Below, in pieces: positions 18,429 through 26,846 of a stretch of DNA of 46,271 bases. Numbering within the stretch: position 1 is the stretch's first letter; each line of letters opens with the position of its first letter. A program made the position numbers and the translations under genes. Under the pieces are notes generated by a model. That model did not search any database. It worked only from the letters and a program-made list of their open reading frames with translations, and was not told the origin of the DNA. Origin of the DNA: a virus; the IMG/VR virus record IMGVR_UViG_3300020477_000049, positions 1 to 46,271 of that record, one strand, 5' to 3'.

Positions 18429-19490
18429 CTAGGAAACGTCCTTCAGAACGAACTGGCTTCGCCGGTCGTTACACAGGAAGTTGTAGGTGCAGTCGATGTA
18501 CTGCGTAATAGTCCGGTGGTGCAGCGGATGCGGGGAGACGTTCGATTCCCGCATGTACTCTCCGCTGAGGAAGACCGGCATGAAGTTCTTCCAGTTGATT
18601 CCGTAGACACGGTTCTGGGCGACGTTGCCCTGATCCTTGTCGAGGAACGGAACCCAGTTGACCGACGTGCGACGGAAGGTCGTCAGACCCTCTTTGCTCG
18701 CCACGTCGTTACCGAGGTTCTGGTTCTGCGATTCCAGAATCTCTTCCATCCGCGAGATGATCTCGTAGGAAGTGTAGAACGAGAACTGCTGGCCCACGTT
18801 GTTGTAGGGGCCATCCACGGGCGGGCGGAAGTCCGTCTTCACGGCAGCTTCGCGCCAAGCGCGGATCAGATCGCTCTTGGAGACCTTCGAGAAGAAATCG
18901 ACGTAATTCTGCCATCTGGCGTACTTGTCGGGGTCCACGCCGCCGATCTTGTCGCCATCGGAGTAACCGCCGCTCTCAGGGTACTTGCCCTTGAATCCCT
19001 TGTCAGAATCGCCACCGAGGGCGATCCAGTAGTTGACCCCGAGTGGCTTCAGGGTGTCGCCCTTGGCGGGCGGAGAACCCCAGAAGTTCTCTTCCATCAG
19101 ACCGGCGAGCGAGGTCATTGCATCGACCCGCGAAGTCTTCAGGAGATTGACGAGCCGGGCCGGTTCACGGTTCATCGCAATGATCCGCTCTTCGATTGCC
19201 CAGTGAGTCTCGCTGTGCCGCCAGTCGATCTGGCCGCGAATCTGCGTGTCAGCGGTTGTCGGGTTGTCTTCTTCGTTCAGCTTCACGTTGCGAGCAGCGT
19301 TGTTGCTGTCCACGCGGAGGTTGAACTGATGACCGTGGCCCGAACCGAACTCGACGCGGTTCTTCTTGAGAAGCTGGGGCATCGCCGTGTGACGCTGGAG
19401 GTCCACAACGATGTCCGTCCACTTCACCTTGTCGAGGTGGCGAAGCGTGGTTTCGATCAGATCTTGGTAGTCGCTGGCAATGTAAGCCAT
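18429..19490 (-). CDS. Major capsid protein
   Basis: The 353-residue protein has the length and position of a phage major capsid: directly after the acidic scaffold and before a terminator. It starts at ATG 19490 (AAGGGA at -10). Features include an N-terminal helix with VKWTDIVVDLQRHT, a middle region rich in Gly/Asp/Lys that could be an extended loop, and a C-terminal segment with FMPVFLSGEYMRES and a Cys-containing end (YIDCTYNFLC). No protease or enzymatic motifs. HK97-like fold is inferred from context and size, not shown. Confidence 0.75.
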   Translation of the reverse strand: MAYIASDYQDLIETTLRHLDKVKWTDIVVDLQRHTAMPQLLKKNRVEFGSGHGHQFNLRVDSNNAARNVKLNEEDNPTTADTQIRGQIDWRHSETHWAIEERIIAMNREPARLVNLLKTSRVDAMTSLAGLMEENFWGSPPAKGDTLKPLGVNYWIALGGDSDKGFKGKYPESGGYSDGDKIGGVDPDKYARWQNYVDFFSKVSKSDLIRAWREAAVKTDFRPPVDGPYNNVGQQFSFYTSYEIISRMEEILESQNQNLGNDVASKEGLTTFRRTSVNWVPFLDKDQGNVAQNRVYGINWKNFMPVFLSGEYMRESNVSPHPLHHRTITQYIDCTYNFLCNDRRSQFVLKDVS

Positions 19491-19514
19491 TTGTCATTCC
19501 CTTGGTCAGGGACT

Positions 19515-20381
19515 CTACCGCCAGCCTTGCTCCTGTTGCCATTCGGTTGCAGCCTTGACGGCGGCTTCCTCAGACGTGAGGGGAGAGGCTTCCTCGTGGG
19601 TCGGGACAGCAGAGGCCTGCGACCTTTGCTGGCGCGATCTTTCGGAGGCTTTACGGAGAGTCTGGTTCTTGATTTCGTTACCGAAGACAGCACCGCTGGC
19701 TTCTTCAACCAATCGAGCCATCGGGGGAACTTCTTCACCCCTTGCCTCGTACCCGTGCCCAAGTCGTGACACCGCCTCAGCCAGCCTCATGCGAGCATCG
19801 GCTTCTTGGCTGGGCAGGTCATCCTGCTCGCCTCGACCGAAAGTCGCCTCGTCCATAGTATTCACAATTCTCTCGAACTCTGCAACGTTTGCTTCTGCGT
19901 TGCGAGAATATTCAGCCTGAATCAGCCGAGCGTTCTCTTCCCGAAGGCTGGAAACCGTGTTGTTCATCTCCTCAAGCGTGCTGTTCGCGTAGTTGACGAA
20001 CTTCACGATGCCTTCGTCGTAATCCTCTGCATCCTCCAAGACATACTTGGCGAACTTGGTCGGTGCCTTGTCAGGCTCCTTGGCAGGCTCCTCCTCGCCC
20101 CCGAAGTTTTCTGCAATGCGCTCGACCATCTTGTCAAAGGCGTCAGGGCTTCCGAAACCCTCCACTTGGTCGCGGCTCAGGCCGAGCTGCTTTCCCCAGA
20201 TGTACTGCTCGTCCCTGAAGCCAGCGTCCTCCTGCTGCTCCACCTCTCCGCCGTCCTCGACCGGGGCGTCTTCCTCCTCGGGAAACGCCGCAGGCTCGGT
20301 CACGTCGACCAGATCTTCGCCCGGATCAGTTTCGGGAAGTTCTGTGGTTTCGCCTTCTTCCATTTGGTACTCGTCGGCCAT
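19515..20381 (-). CDS. Capsid scaffold protein
   Basis: The 288-residue protein is strongly acidic over its first 55 residues (runs of Glu and Asp), then helical and coiled-coil-like (about 130-165), with a Gln/Arg-rich C-terminus suited to binding capsid protein. It starts at ATG 20381 after AAGGAG at -14. It sits between the portal module and the capsid gene, the usual scaffold position. No protease domain is visible, so any processing protease must come from elsewhere. Confidence 0.7.
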   Translation of the reverse strand: MADEYQMEEGETTELPETDPGEDLVDVTEPAAFPEEEDAPVEDGGEVEQQEDAGFRDEQYIWGKQLGLSRDQVEGFGSPDAFDKMVERIAENFGGEEEPAKEPDKAPTKFAKYVLEDAEDYDEGIVKFVNYANSTLEEMNNTVSSLREENARLIQAEYSRNAEANVAEFERIVNTMDEATFGRGEQDDLPSQEADARMRLAEAVSRLGHGYEARGEEVPPMARLVEEASGAVFGNEIKNQTLRKASERSRQQRSQASAVPTHEEASPLTSEEAAVKAATEWQQEQGWR

Positions 20382-20383
20382 CT

Positions 20384-20692
20384 CTACTTGCTCCTTCGCG
20401 TTGATGAGTAGGGGGAGCGGTACGTTGACCGCAATCCGCCCAGAATTCTTCCGGTGTCCCGACCAAGGGACGCCGGGGATCTTTCAGCTCCAACAGAGGA
20501 AGTTCTTCCTCTGGTCAGCACGCCCCGCAATTTCTCGTAGCCCTTGAGCCTTGTCTGTGGACGCTTCTTCTTGCTCCGCTTTCGCTTGGGCCTGCCTCCA
20601 GACAGCAGTGTGGACAGCTTCGACATGAGGTACGACTTGCCCCTTTTCATCTGGGCTGCCACCGCTGCTCGCTGCGGAAAGTTGTAGGGCAT
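20384..20692 (-). CDS. Small highly basic protein
   Basis: The 102-residue protein has an excellent ribosome site (GGAGG, 6 nt) and starts at ATG 20692, sharing its A with the TAA of the preceding 35-codon gene. It is rich in Arg and Lys, notably KRKRSKKKRPQTR near 36-48, and Ser/Arg-rich at the C-terminus. Nucleic-acid binding or a role in head assembly is suggested by charge and by location between portal and scaffold. No named family recognised. Confidence 0.5.
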   Translation of the reverse strand: MPYNFPQRAAVAAQMKRGKSYLMSKLSTLLSGGRPKRKRSKKKRPQTRLKGYEKLRGVLTRGRTSSVGAERSPASLGRDTGRILGGLRSTYRSPYSSTRRSK

Positions 20693-20799
20693 TACCGTCC
20701 TCCGATCCGCCTTCTGATTCGGCGGCGTTTTTTTCTCTTGGGTTTGGCGGGGGGCATGCCAATGGCCAGCAGCTTCTTGAGCTTTTCTTTTTGCCGCAT
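20692..20799 (-). CDS. 35-residue very basic peptide
   Basis: This short gene fills the gap between two longer ones and is coupled on both sides: its ATG overlaps the upstream stop as TGATG at 20799, and its TAA overlaps the next start as TAATG at 20692. The product begins MRQKEKLKKLLAIG and ends in a run dominated by Lys and Arg, with about half of all residues basic. It could bind DNA or the packaged genome. Evidence is the exact fit and coupling. Confidence 0.55.
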   Translation of the reverse strand: MRQKEKLKKLLAIGMPPAKPKRKKRRRIRRRIGGR

Positions 20800-21101
20800 C
20801 ACATGACCCCGTCTTTGTTGTGCATTCCGATCAGCTTCAGGTAGCTGGACTGGTGCCTCATGCTTGTGAAGTTCGGCCTGCCCTGATTGTCAAAGTAAGT
20901 CGGAACACCGTGCTTTGCAGCGTGAGCTTCTGCCGCCTTGATGTCTTTTGGATGTACTGCGGAACCCTCGCAGAAATGTCCCTCCCACTCCTTTTGCACA
21001 TTAGAAGGGGTGTTGTTTTTTGTATCAATACCGGGAACCTTGCGGGCCTTGAATTCTTCCGGTGTAAGCTCTTCTCCGTTGACCTTGTACTTGACCTTCA
21101 T
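20799..21101 (-). CDS. Conserved phage protein of unknown function
   Basis: The 100-residue protein starts at ATG 21101 (GGAG at -10), overlapping the HNH-like stop by 4 nt. The N-terminus carries a NGEELTPEEFKAR phrase. The C-terminal half has the pattern 'VHPKDIKAAEAHAAKHGVP' then 'FDNQGRP' and an ending like 'Y.k..GmhnkDGvm'. I remember this arrangement in small proteins next to the portal and terminase genes of many environmental phages. Function unknown, but its place suggests packaging or head assembly. Confidence 0.55.
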   Translation of the reverse strand: MKVKYKVNGEELTPEEFKARKVPGIDTKNNTPSNVQKEWEGHFCEGSAVHPKDIKAAEAHAAKHGVPTYFDNQGRPNFTSMRHQSSYLKLIGMHNKDGVM

Positions 21102-21322
21102 TTCTTGCTCCGGTTCTTCTTCTTGCTGACGACCGACAGGTTTCCCCGGCTGTTGTTTAGCGGATTCCCGTCCTTGTGGTGGACGTCTTTCCCGTCACCC
21201 TTTCTGGCAAGGCCTCTGGCAATCGCATCCTGCCTCGCCTTGTTCCGGCTGGCCCGTCGCCTCTTCTGGGACGGTCGGGCGTGGTAGGTGTCGTATTCTC
21301 TTCTGTAATTGCGTTTCGCCAT
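21098..21322 (-). CDS. HNH-fold-like small protein
   Basis: The 74-residue protein starts at ATG 21322, overlapping the portal stop as TGATG, with GGAGG upstream. The N-terminus is basic (MAKRNYRREYD). The C-terminal half contains GKDVHHKDGNPLNNSRGNLSVVSKKKNRS, an HNH-type phrase (V-x-H-x-D then N-P-x-N-N and NL). Similar tiny HNH-like proteins are encoded near portal/terminase genes of many phages. It may aid DNA packaging or be a structural HNH relative; a full catalytic HNH set is not evident. Confidence 0.6.
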   Translation of the reverse strand: MAKRNYRREYDTYHARPSQKRRRASRNKARQDAIARGLARKGDGKDVHHKDGNPLNNSRGNLSVVSKKKNRSKK

Positions 21323-23097
21323 CAGGCACCTCCCATTTGTCTCGCAGCAGCGTCCTGTTCGCTTCCCTGCATACGGTTGCCCATCAGGTTGTTGATGAGA
21401 ACCTGCTCTCCGCCTGCGCGGGTCGAGCCGGGGCGACTGATCCGCTCGTTGGTCCTGTGGGTGACCGGCGGGCGTCCCTGCGACTCCTGATCCCGCCCCA
21501 TGCCCTGCTCGGGAGGCTGGCCCTGCTGGGTGACGATCTCGTTCAGCTCAGGCATGTTCGAGTACTGGGAGTAGATCCTCAGCAGTGCGCCCATGTCCAA
21601 CCCCAAGCCCTGCTGTTGCATGAGCGGCATGGCTGGCATGATGACCGATTGCACAACCTGATTGAGCGTCTGCAACCTCTGTCCGGGCGACTGGAACTGC
21701 ATCGAGTATGGCTCGACATCAAGCTCGTACTCAAAGAACGGCTTCTCTCTCTGCTCCGGTCGAAGCGAGGTTTTCAGAGGCTCGAACTCGCCCATCTGGA
21801 TCTCGGCGGGATATTCCTCCAAGGGGTCGTTCCACAGATAGTATGCGAAGTCGGAGACGACATCCTTGGTGAACAGCCTGACCGCGTCCTGCATTCCGGC
21901 GACCCGCTGGTTCGCACTGGAGAACAGCAGTTGGTCCTGCCCGAGTGTCTGGGACTGTGCCCCCAGACCTCCCAGAGCGTCCAAGTTGCCAGCCAGCCAA
22001 CTGAACAACTCCTTCGACTGGAGCATGAACGCAAAGTTCTGCTGGTTGATACCGCCAGTCGAAACCTCCTCGATGGGCTGGCCCCCACTGATAGAGACCA
22101 CGTCTCCGTCGCTTGCCTTTCGCAACCGGTCTCCATCCTCGGTGTCGTGCCCGCGAACGATTCCGACAGTCTTCTGTCGCTGGGCCTGACGGTCGAGCTT
22201 TCGGTACAGCCCGTTGACGATCTTGTGAAGACCCTGCCAGAGCATCGCCGGGGCCAGCGGCATCGAGTTGCCGTCGACCTCGTTGAAGAACAACGTGTGG
22301 AAGGGGCCGTCCTCGGGGCCTTCCCACTCCACCACTCGCAGGGGCGGGTCGCCCTCGTTGGGTCCGAGTGTGACGAGCAGCTTGCTCTTGGGAATCCAGA
22401 CTTCCCACAACTCGACCTTGTCGATGTACCGCTCCTGAAGCATGGTGCCATCAGAGGTCAGTGAGGAGATCCGTTCGTCGCCACCCTCGTTGTAGTTGGA
22501 GAGATCCCCGGCCTTGAGCTTGGAGCGGATGTTTCGCTTGAACTCCTTGTTCGACTTGGCGTCGTCCAGATCCATCAGGTAGCGATGACCTTGGAAGCTG
22601 CACTCCTCCATGACCCGAGCGGTCATGTCATGAACCCAGTCGTCCAGAAGAATATGGCTGACAAACGGGGTGTTCTTGTCGATCTCGTATCCGTCGACCT
22701 CGTAGGTTCCCTCGAAGGATTGACCGACCTTGATGATCCCTATTGAGAACAGAGCCGACCGGACAGCCCTTCGCAGCTCCTTGTGAACGTCGTAACGGCG
22801 TAGCTGGTCGTTGACTACTGACTCCAGCCGCTCCGCCGCCGTGGACACGCCGTCTCTTCGTGAGAAGACGTTCACCTGCGGCGGTTTCGACACCAATTGG
22901 CGTTCGTAAATATTGGCGGCCAGTTCCATCAGGTTGACGTGGACGGGCTTCTTGGCCCCGCTGTCGGAGTAATACACGCCGACAGACTGCTCGACAGCTT
23001 CCTTGTGTCTTTCTCGGAAGGGCTGGAGCTTGTAACGGGAGTACTCCATCGCACGACGGAGACGCATGAGTTGCTTGGGGTTGTTGGGGTTTGGCAT
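21322..23097 (-). CDS. Portal protein
   Basis: The 591-residue protein follows the large terminase gene. The start at ATG 23097 was chosen because GAGGAG lies 7 nt upstream; an ATG 8 codons earlier is possible but worse placed. Size, the central helix-rich region, and the Gln/Met/Leu-rich, probably helical C-terminal segment (about 465-510) fit a podovirus-type portal. Phrases such as RAVRSALFSIGIIKVGQ and VSTGGINQQNFAFMLQSKE resemble such portals. It forms the dodecameric ring for DNA entry and binds the adaptor and terminase. The last 60 residues look disordered. Confidence 0.75.
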   Translation of the reverse strand: MPNPNNPKQLMRLRRAMEYSRYKLQPFRERHKEAVEQSVGVYYSDSGAKKPVHVNLMELAANIYERQLVSKPPQVNVFSRRDGVSTAAERLESVVNDQLRRYDVHKELRRAVRSALFSIGIIKVGQSFEGTYEVDGYEIDKNTPFVSHILLDDWVHDMTARVMEECSFQGHRYLMDLDDAKSNKEFKRNIRSKLKAGDLSNYNEGGDERISSLTSDGTMLQERYIDKVELWEVWIPKSKLLVTLGPNEGDPPLRVVEWEGPEDGPFHTLFFNEVDGNSMPLAPAMLWQGLHKIVNGLYRKLDRQAQRQKTVGIVRGHDTEDGDRLRKASDGDVVSISGGQPIEEVSTGGINQQNFAFMLQSKELFSWLAGNLDALGGLGAQSQTLGQDQLLFSSANQRVAGMQDAVRLFTKDVVSDFAYYLWNDPLEEYPAEIQMGEFEPLKTSLRPEQREKPFFEYELDVEPYSMQFQSPGQRLQTLNQVVQSVIMPAMPLMQQQGLGLDMGALLRIYSQYSNMPELNEIVTQQGQPPEQGMGRDQESQGRPPVTHRTNERISRPGSTRAGGEQVLINNLMGNRMQGSEQDAAARQMGGA

Positions 23098-23098
23098 C

Positions 23099-24889
23099 CT
23101 ACCACTCCTCGGCATGGGCATCGGCTTCGTGCCTTACTCTTTGACGCCACGCCATAGACATCAGCGGCGGACCTTGCGTCTCTCGCTGGGGCTTTTGGAC
23201 GGCACGACGCAGAACCTTGGCACACAGGGCGTCTGCGATGACTACGTCTCCGTGGTTGTCTCCCCTGTCGGTGGGATCAATCGAGTTCACAGAACCCGAG
23301 TGTTCGATCTTCCCGTTGGGGAGGTAGATGAACTCCCCGGCTTGGGTCAAGGCACGATCTGACGGGTTGATGAACTCTCTTGTGACCAGCGTGTTTCGGT
23401 AGTCGTTGAGAAGATCCTTTTTTCCGTCGCCAGTCGAGAACCATCCGGGCCTGTCGCTCTGTTTTTTCCGCACTGACCGCTCGTCAGTCATGTAGTATAT
23501 ATTCGAGTAGTGGCAGTCGTCTATGACTGTCTTCCCGAAGGTTCGTCCGGGTCCGGTTGCCTCCCAGATGAGAAAGGCTCCTCGACCGCCGGGGCCGGAA
23601 AACATGCGGCAAATGCTGACCGCAAGCTCCGCAAACTTGTTCGCGGAGAGTTGGTTAGTGCAAAGCTCAGCCACCTTTTCGCCACTGAGGCGATCACCCA
23701 CACATATCGCGGAATCGCTGGCACCAGTACCCTGAGAGACATCGCAACCCACAACATAATCACGATCTGAAGGAGGATTGCCTTCCTCGTCCAGCGCACA
23801 CCAGATACGAAACTCTCCCACGTCGTTCTCCTCGAAGTGAGGTTCGTATCCGGGCTGGACATACAGTGACCCGATGTGTGAAGGCTCTCGGCAGTAGTCT
23901 CGCTTCAGTTCCCTCAGGGTCTCTGGAGGGAAAAACGGATAGGCGGAACCTTGGTAATCAATGTCCAACTGGGTGGCGATCTCGACGGGGTGTGCCCGCC
24001 GGACGACTTCCGCATCATACCACGGGCTACGCGGCCTCCCCTCGCTGTCGTGGTAGAGGCCCTCCCCTTTCTCGGGGTGATCGGGCCAGTGAAGACGCAA
24101 TCTTGGCGTCCCCTTCTGCCTTTGGGCGTAGAAAGCGTTGCCCGTACCACACGGGGTGGAGTTGAAGATCCGGCAGTTGCTCGTATCCGCCGTCGCGGAG
24201 AGCGTGTCCCATCCTCCGCCGTCGAAAGCAGCGAACTCGTCAATCAACATGGCCCCCCGACGACCGCCACGACCGATGTTGTCGTTGGTGGACTCACCCT
24301 CGATCTTGGAACCGTTGTCCAGATTGATGAGCTTCAGCTTGTTTCTTGTCATCTGGGGGCGCATCCACGTTGGAACGCCCTTGATCAAGAAGTCTATGTG
24401 GCCAAACAGGGAGTCGGCAGCCCCGTCCACCAGTGATTCCTTCCGAGAAACCATGAGGTAGGACTGCATGGGGCGGAAAAGCCAGCCCCAGAAGAACAGG
24501 GTGAGGCACATCCAGCTCGCGCCCATGTCGCGGGACTTCTCGATGAGGATGTCGTGCCCCTTGAAGTCCGTGCCGTCGTCAGTCCTGTGGGGCAGGGACT
24601 CGGTCAGGCAGAGAAGTGCGTTGTCTTGGAACTCGTAGGTGATGAACGGGATCTTCGGATTGGGCTTCCGGGGATCATACGTCCAGCAAAACATGTTCAC
24701 GAAGTACAGAATGTCCCGAGAGCAGGCATCCCAGAGCATTCTCTGGACATCCCTGTCAGGACCAGCTTTCTCCAACAACATCTGCCGCTGCCTCAGGTTC
24801 CCCTCCATCGTCTTGTCCACCTGCGTGTACAGGGGGAGCTTGGAGAGATCTGAGCATCTCGGCGATTTCAGCAGAGGAGCGGGCGGCAT
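23099..24889 (-). CDS. terL: Terminase large subunit
   Basis: The 596-residue packaging motor has an ATPase part with EKSRDMGASW (a deviant Walker A of the R-x-x-G-x-S type), Walker B MLIDEF with the adjacent Glu, and a motif III-like FNSTPCGTGN. The RNase H-like nuclease part carries GCDVSQGTGASD (first Asp), IWEATGPG and GDNHGDVVIADAL (last acidic residues). It cuts and translocates phage DNA at the portal. The start is uncertain: ATG 24889 has a weak ribosome site, and ATG 24808 also fits. The N-terminus overlaps the end of the upstream small gene. Confidence 0.85.
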   Translation of the reverse strand: MPPAPLLKSPRCSDLSKLPLYTQVDKTMEGNLRQRQMLLEKAGPDRDVQRMLWDACSRDILYFVNMFCWTYDPRKPNPKIPFITYEFQDNALLCLTESLPHRTDDGTDFKGHDILIEKSRDMGASWMCLTLFFWGWLFRPMQSYLMVSRKESLVDGAADSLFGHIDFLIKGVPTWMRPQMTRNKLKLINLDNGSKIEGESTNDNIGRGGRRGAMLIDEFAAFDGGGWDTLSATADTSNCRIFNSTPCGTGNAFYAQRQKGTPRLRLHWPDHPEKGEGLYHDSEGRPRSPWYDAEVVRRAHPVEIATQLDIDYQGSAYPFFPPETLRELKRDYCREPSHIGSLYVQPGYEPHFEENDVGEFRIWCALDEEGNPPSDRDYVVGCDVSQGTGASDSAICVGDRLSGEKVAELCTNQLSANKFAELAVSICRMFSGPGGRGAFLIWEATGPGRTFGKTVIDDCHYSNIYYMTDERSVRKKQSDRPGWFSTGDGKKDLLNDYRNTLVTREFINPSDRALTQAGEFIYLPNGKIEHSGSVNSIDPTDRGDNHGDVVIADALCAKVLRRAVQKPQRETQGPPLMSMAWRQRVRHEADAHAEEW

Positions 24890-25328
24890 CCTGCACAAAC
24901 CCCCTGAGTTCAGCGTTTTCGTCGACCTGCTTGCCGACCATACGCATCCACTCGACGTAAAAGGCCTTGGGATCGTTCTTGGCGAACTGGAGAAGCCCCC
25001 ACGCACCAGCCGAGGGGGCCTCTTCCGGTTCGACGTTTCCTACAGCAATGTTCTCGTAGACCCACTGGTAGTCTTCCCTGAGCGTGGACTTCTTGCCCTC
25101 GAAGACCTTGGCACTTGGTGGTCTCGGAAGCTCGACGCGCCGATTCTCACGGGTCGGTGGAGCAGGCAAACCCGGAGCCTCAGACACGCCGAACTCCGAG
25201 ACTGCCTGAGCGTAGGCCGCGCCCTTGGACATTCCTCCGGCTACAAGCTCCTCTCGCCTCTGCTTGAAGTCGTCGAAACGGCCCTCGGCTTTCAGCCGCT
25301 CGGCAATGAGTTCACTCGGGGATGGCAA
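24756..25328 (-). CDS. Possible terminase small subunit
   Basis: The 190-residue protein begins at a TTG (25328) supported by GGAG 8 nt upstream and by overlap with the protease end. The first 50 residues are helical, the middle Pro/Glu-rich, and about 85-150 helical again, then an acidic tail. It lies directly before the large terminase gene and overlaps it, where small subunits normally sit. No clear helix-turn-helix was recognised, so the assignment rests on position; an unrelated packaging accessory is possible. Confidence 0.4.
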   Translation of the reverse strand: MPSPSELIAERLKAEGRFDDFKQRREELVAGGMSKGAAYAQAVSEFGVSEAPGLPAPPTRENRRVELPRPPSAKVFEGKKSTLREDYQWVYENIAVGNVEPEEAPSAGAWGLLQFAKNDPKAFYVEWMRMVGKQVDENAELRGFVQDAARSSAEIAEMLRSLQAPPVHAGGQDDGGEPEAAADVVGESWS

Positions 25329-26211
25329 GGCTTGGTCTCCGCTGAAGGATCTTGGTCTTCCCGAAGACGTGTCCGTAGATGGTCGTCTTGGCTTCCACCT
25401 TCCAGCCCCGCTTGCCGATATCCTCGACGGGAATGCCCCCCATCTCCTTCTCGGCTGGCAGTGGCACCTTCGGGTTCATGGCCCACTCCACCTTGGCTTC
25501 TCTGGCCCACCTTCGCATCCTGCGGACAGGGACGTAGAGGGAGAACCCCTCCCCGGCACCTCGGACGAGCATGCCGACATAGACTCCCTTGTCTGCAAGG
25601 TAGATCCCCCCGCCGGAAGAGCCGGGGAAAGAAGTGGCGTTTGTCTGGTCGAAGATCGTCTTTCCGATCAAGCGGCCATGCTGAGACACGATTCCGTCCG
25701 TCAAGGAGCCGCTCCCCACTTCCCCCAGTAGGCTGCCGACGTGGTAGAGGCGGGTACCCAGAATGGGGGGCTTGTCCCCGTCGTAGAAGGTGACCCCCTC
25801 CTTGAACTGGTTCTTGGCCCGGACACGCAGGATCGCCAGATCCTCTCCGTGAGTGGCATCCGAGTACTTCAGCACCTGAGCGTCCAGCTCGAAGCGGCCC
25901 ACGGTACGCCCCGACTCGATAAGCGTCTTCACGACCTTGGCGTCCGAGAACTCCACAATCGTCTTCTGAGTCCCTGTCTTGGGGTCAATAACCCTGCGAG
26001 TACCCCGGAGTCCGTCCACGACATGGGCAGCCGTCCACACGAAGCACTGGCTGTCCCGTACATACAGGACGCCACTCCCCTCAGAGCGACCCGCCTTGAT
26101 CGTCACGGAGATGTTCTGGAGATGCGGGACGACCGCCTTGGGAGGCTCGGCAGCCCCCAGAGCAGTACACAGAACGAGGGTCAAAAAGAAAATCGCTCCA
26201 AGCCGCTTCAT
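25312..26211 (-). CDS. Secreted trypsin-like serine protease 1
   Basis: The 299-residue protein has a clear signal peptide (MKRLGAIFFLTLVLCTALGAAE). Chymotrypsin-fold catalytic motifs follow in order: WTAAHVV (His63), HGEDLAIL (Asp124) and FPGSSGGGIY (Ser199, GxSGG). The C-terminal 60 residues are Lys/Arg-rich. The start at ATG 26211 was chosen for the GGAG site and because it overlaps the stop of the upstream membrane protein as ATGA. It should act outside the cytoplasm, in the periplasm or at the envelope. Its place directly before the packaging genes is odd for a secreted enzyme. Substrate unknown. Confidence 0.8.
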   Translation of the reverse strand: MKRLGAIFFLTLVLCTALGAAEPPKAVVPHLQNISVTIKAGRSEGSGVLYVRDSQCFVWTAAHVVDGLRGTRRVIDPKTGTQKTIVEFSDAKVVKTLIESGRTVGRFELDAQVLKYSDATHGEDLAILRVRAKNQFKEGVTFYDGDKPPILGTRLYHVGSLLGEVGSGSLTDGIVSQHGRLIGKTIFDQTNATSFPGSSGGGIYLADKGVYVGMLVRGAGEGFSLYVPVRRMRRWAREAKVEWAMNPKVPLPAEKEMGGIPVEDIGKRGWKVEAKTTIYGHVFGKTKILQRRPSLAIPE

Positions 26212-26450
26212 CGCTTCTTCTCCCGAGTATAAGACCGCCACTCGCTCTCCCTGAGACGTGTCTCGCAAAAGCGACACCAGCTCCACATGGATGTGCTTAG
26301 GGTGGCATTCACCAGTACCAAGGCAACCACTATGCCAAGGACGTTACCCTCGGACAATACCACCATCGCCGTTATCGCGGCAACCGCAAACGCCTGTATA
26401 ACGACCAACCCCACTAGGGAGACGAAGATCCAAGAGAGCTTTATTCCCAT
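26208..26450 (-). CDS. Small membrane protein coupled to protease 1
   Basis: The 80-residue protein starts at ATG 26450, just after a hydrophilic stretch. It has two hydrophobic segments (about 6-27 and 34-53, with WIFVSLVGLVVIQAF and VVALVLVNATL), then a basic Cys-containing tail ending in KKR. Its TGA overlaps the protease ATG (ATGA), so the two are probably translated together and may work as a pair: a membrane anchor or holin-like protein and a secreted protease. It is the first gene of the leftward late region. No strong ribosome site is visible. Confidence 0.5.
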   Translation of the reverse strand: MGIKLSWIFVSLVGLVVIQAFAVAAITAMVVLSEGNVLGIVVALVLVNATLSTSMWSWCRFCETRLRESEWRSYTREKKR

Positions 26451-26755
26451 TTTCGTGTGTCCGTGGAGGGGGGATAACGGGACTCCCCGCCAGCGAAGGC
26501 GGAGGGGGGTCGGTTCCGTTTTCCGACTCGGCACTACATGTTGTGGTCGGCATCATGATAGTACACCAGATGTGGTATGCCCAACGTCCGATAACATCGG
26601 TTCTGTTAAGTTGGGCATCCCGCTCGCGCGAGTGTGGGAAGCTTGGGCGAGGTGGGCAAGTTATCAACACCATGATAGTGCCCAGCCCCACCGATCTCGC
26701 ATCCTTATTATGTCCCGACCGCCACAACCCATTGTGAGGATAATCAACGCAGCAA
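26451..26755. promoter_or_regulatory. Divergent control region, no gene seen
   Basis: This 300-base gap separates leftward and rightward genes. It holds a GC-rich stretch near 26461-26510, two copies of CATGATAGT (26554 and 26671) and a nested inverted repeat at 26577-26618. Short open frames on either strand lack ribosome sites and plausible composition. It probably contains the leftward promoter, which I could not place, and control sites. Confidence 0.5.
26577..26618. repeat. Nested inverted repeat in control region
   Basis: ATGCCCAAC at 26577-26585 and GTTGGGCAT at 26610-26618 form a perfect 9-bp inverted repeat. Between them CCGAT-AAC-ATCGG makes a second 5-bp hairpin. The inner CCGATAAC equals the -10 part of the promoters listed below, but no matching -35 element lies 16 nt upstream. 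It may be an operator or a recognition site for a replication or regulatory protein. Confidence 0.6.
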
Positions 26756-26784
26756 TCAAGTCGAGTGTGTGAATTGACGATAAC
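26756..26784 (+). promoter_or_regulatory. Sigma-28-like promoter P0
   Basis: TCAAGT, 16 nt, CGATAAC. It is one of seven such elements and lies 63 nt upstream of the first rightward gene. The -35 has one change from TAAAGT. It lacks the downstream AGTAG element seen at four others. Confidence 0.6.
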
Positions 26785-26846
26785 AAAGGCACCGGGGGAG
26801 TTCTGTTACTTCCCCACCACACTACTCTACTTGGAGACTTGGACAT

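Noticed and set aside
18393-19769. Long plus-strand open frame of 458 codons opposite the capsid gene
   Set aside because: It mirrors the capsid and scaffold genes, has no ribosome site and shows Arg/Val/His-rich antisense composition. The minus strand carries the coherent genes.
26588-26595. CCGATAAC considered as an eighth sigma-28-like promoter
   Set aside because: There is no TAAAGT-like -35 element 16 nt upstream, and the bases are explained by the inner hairpin of the nested repeat.
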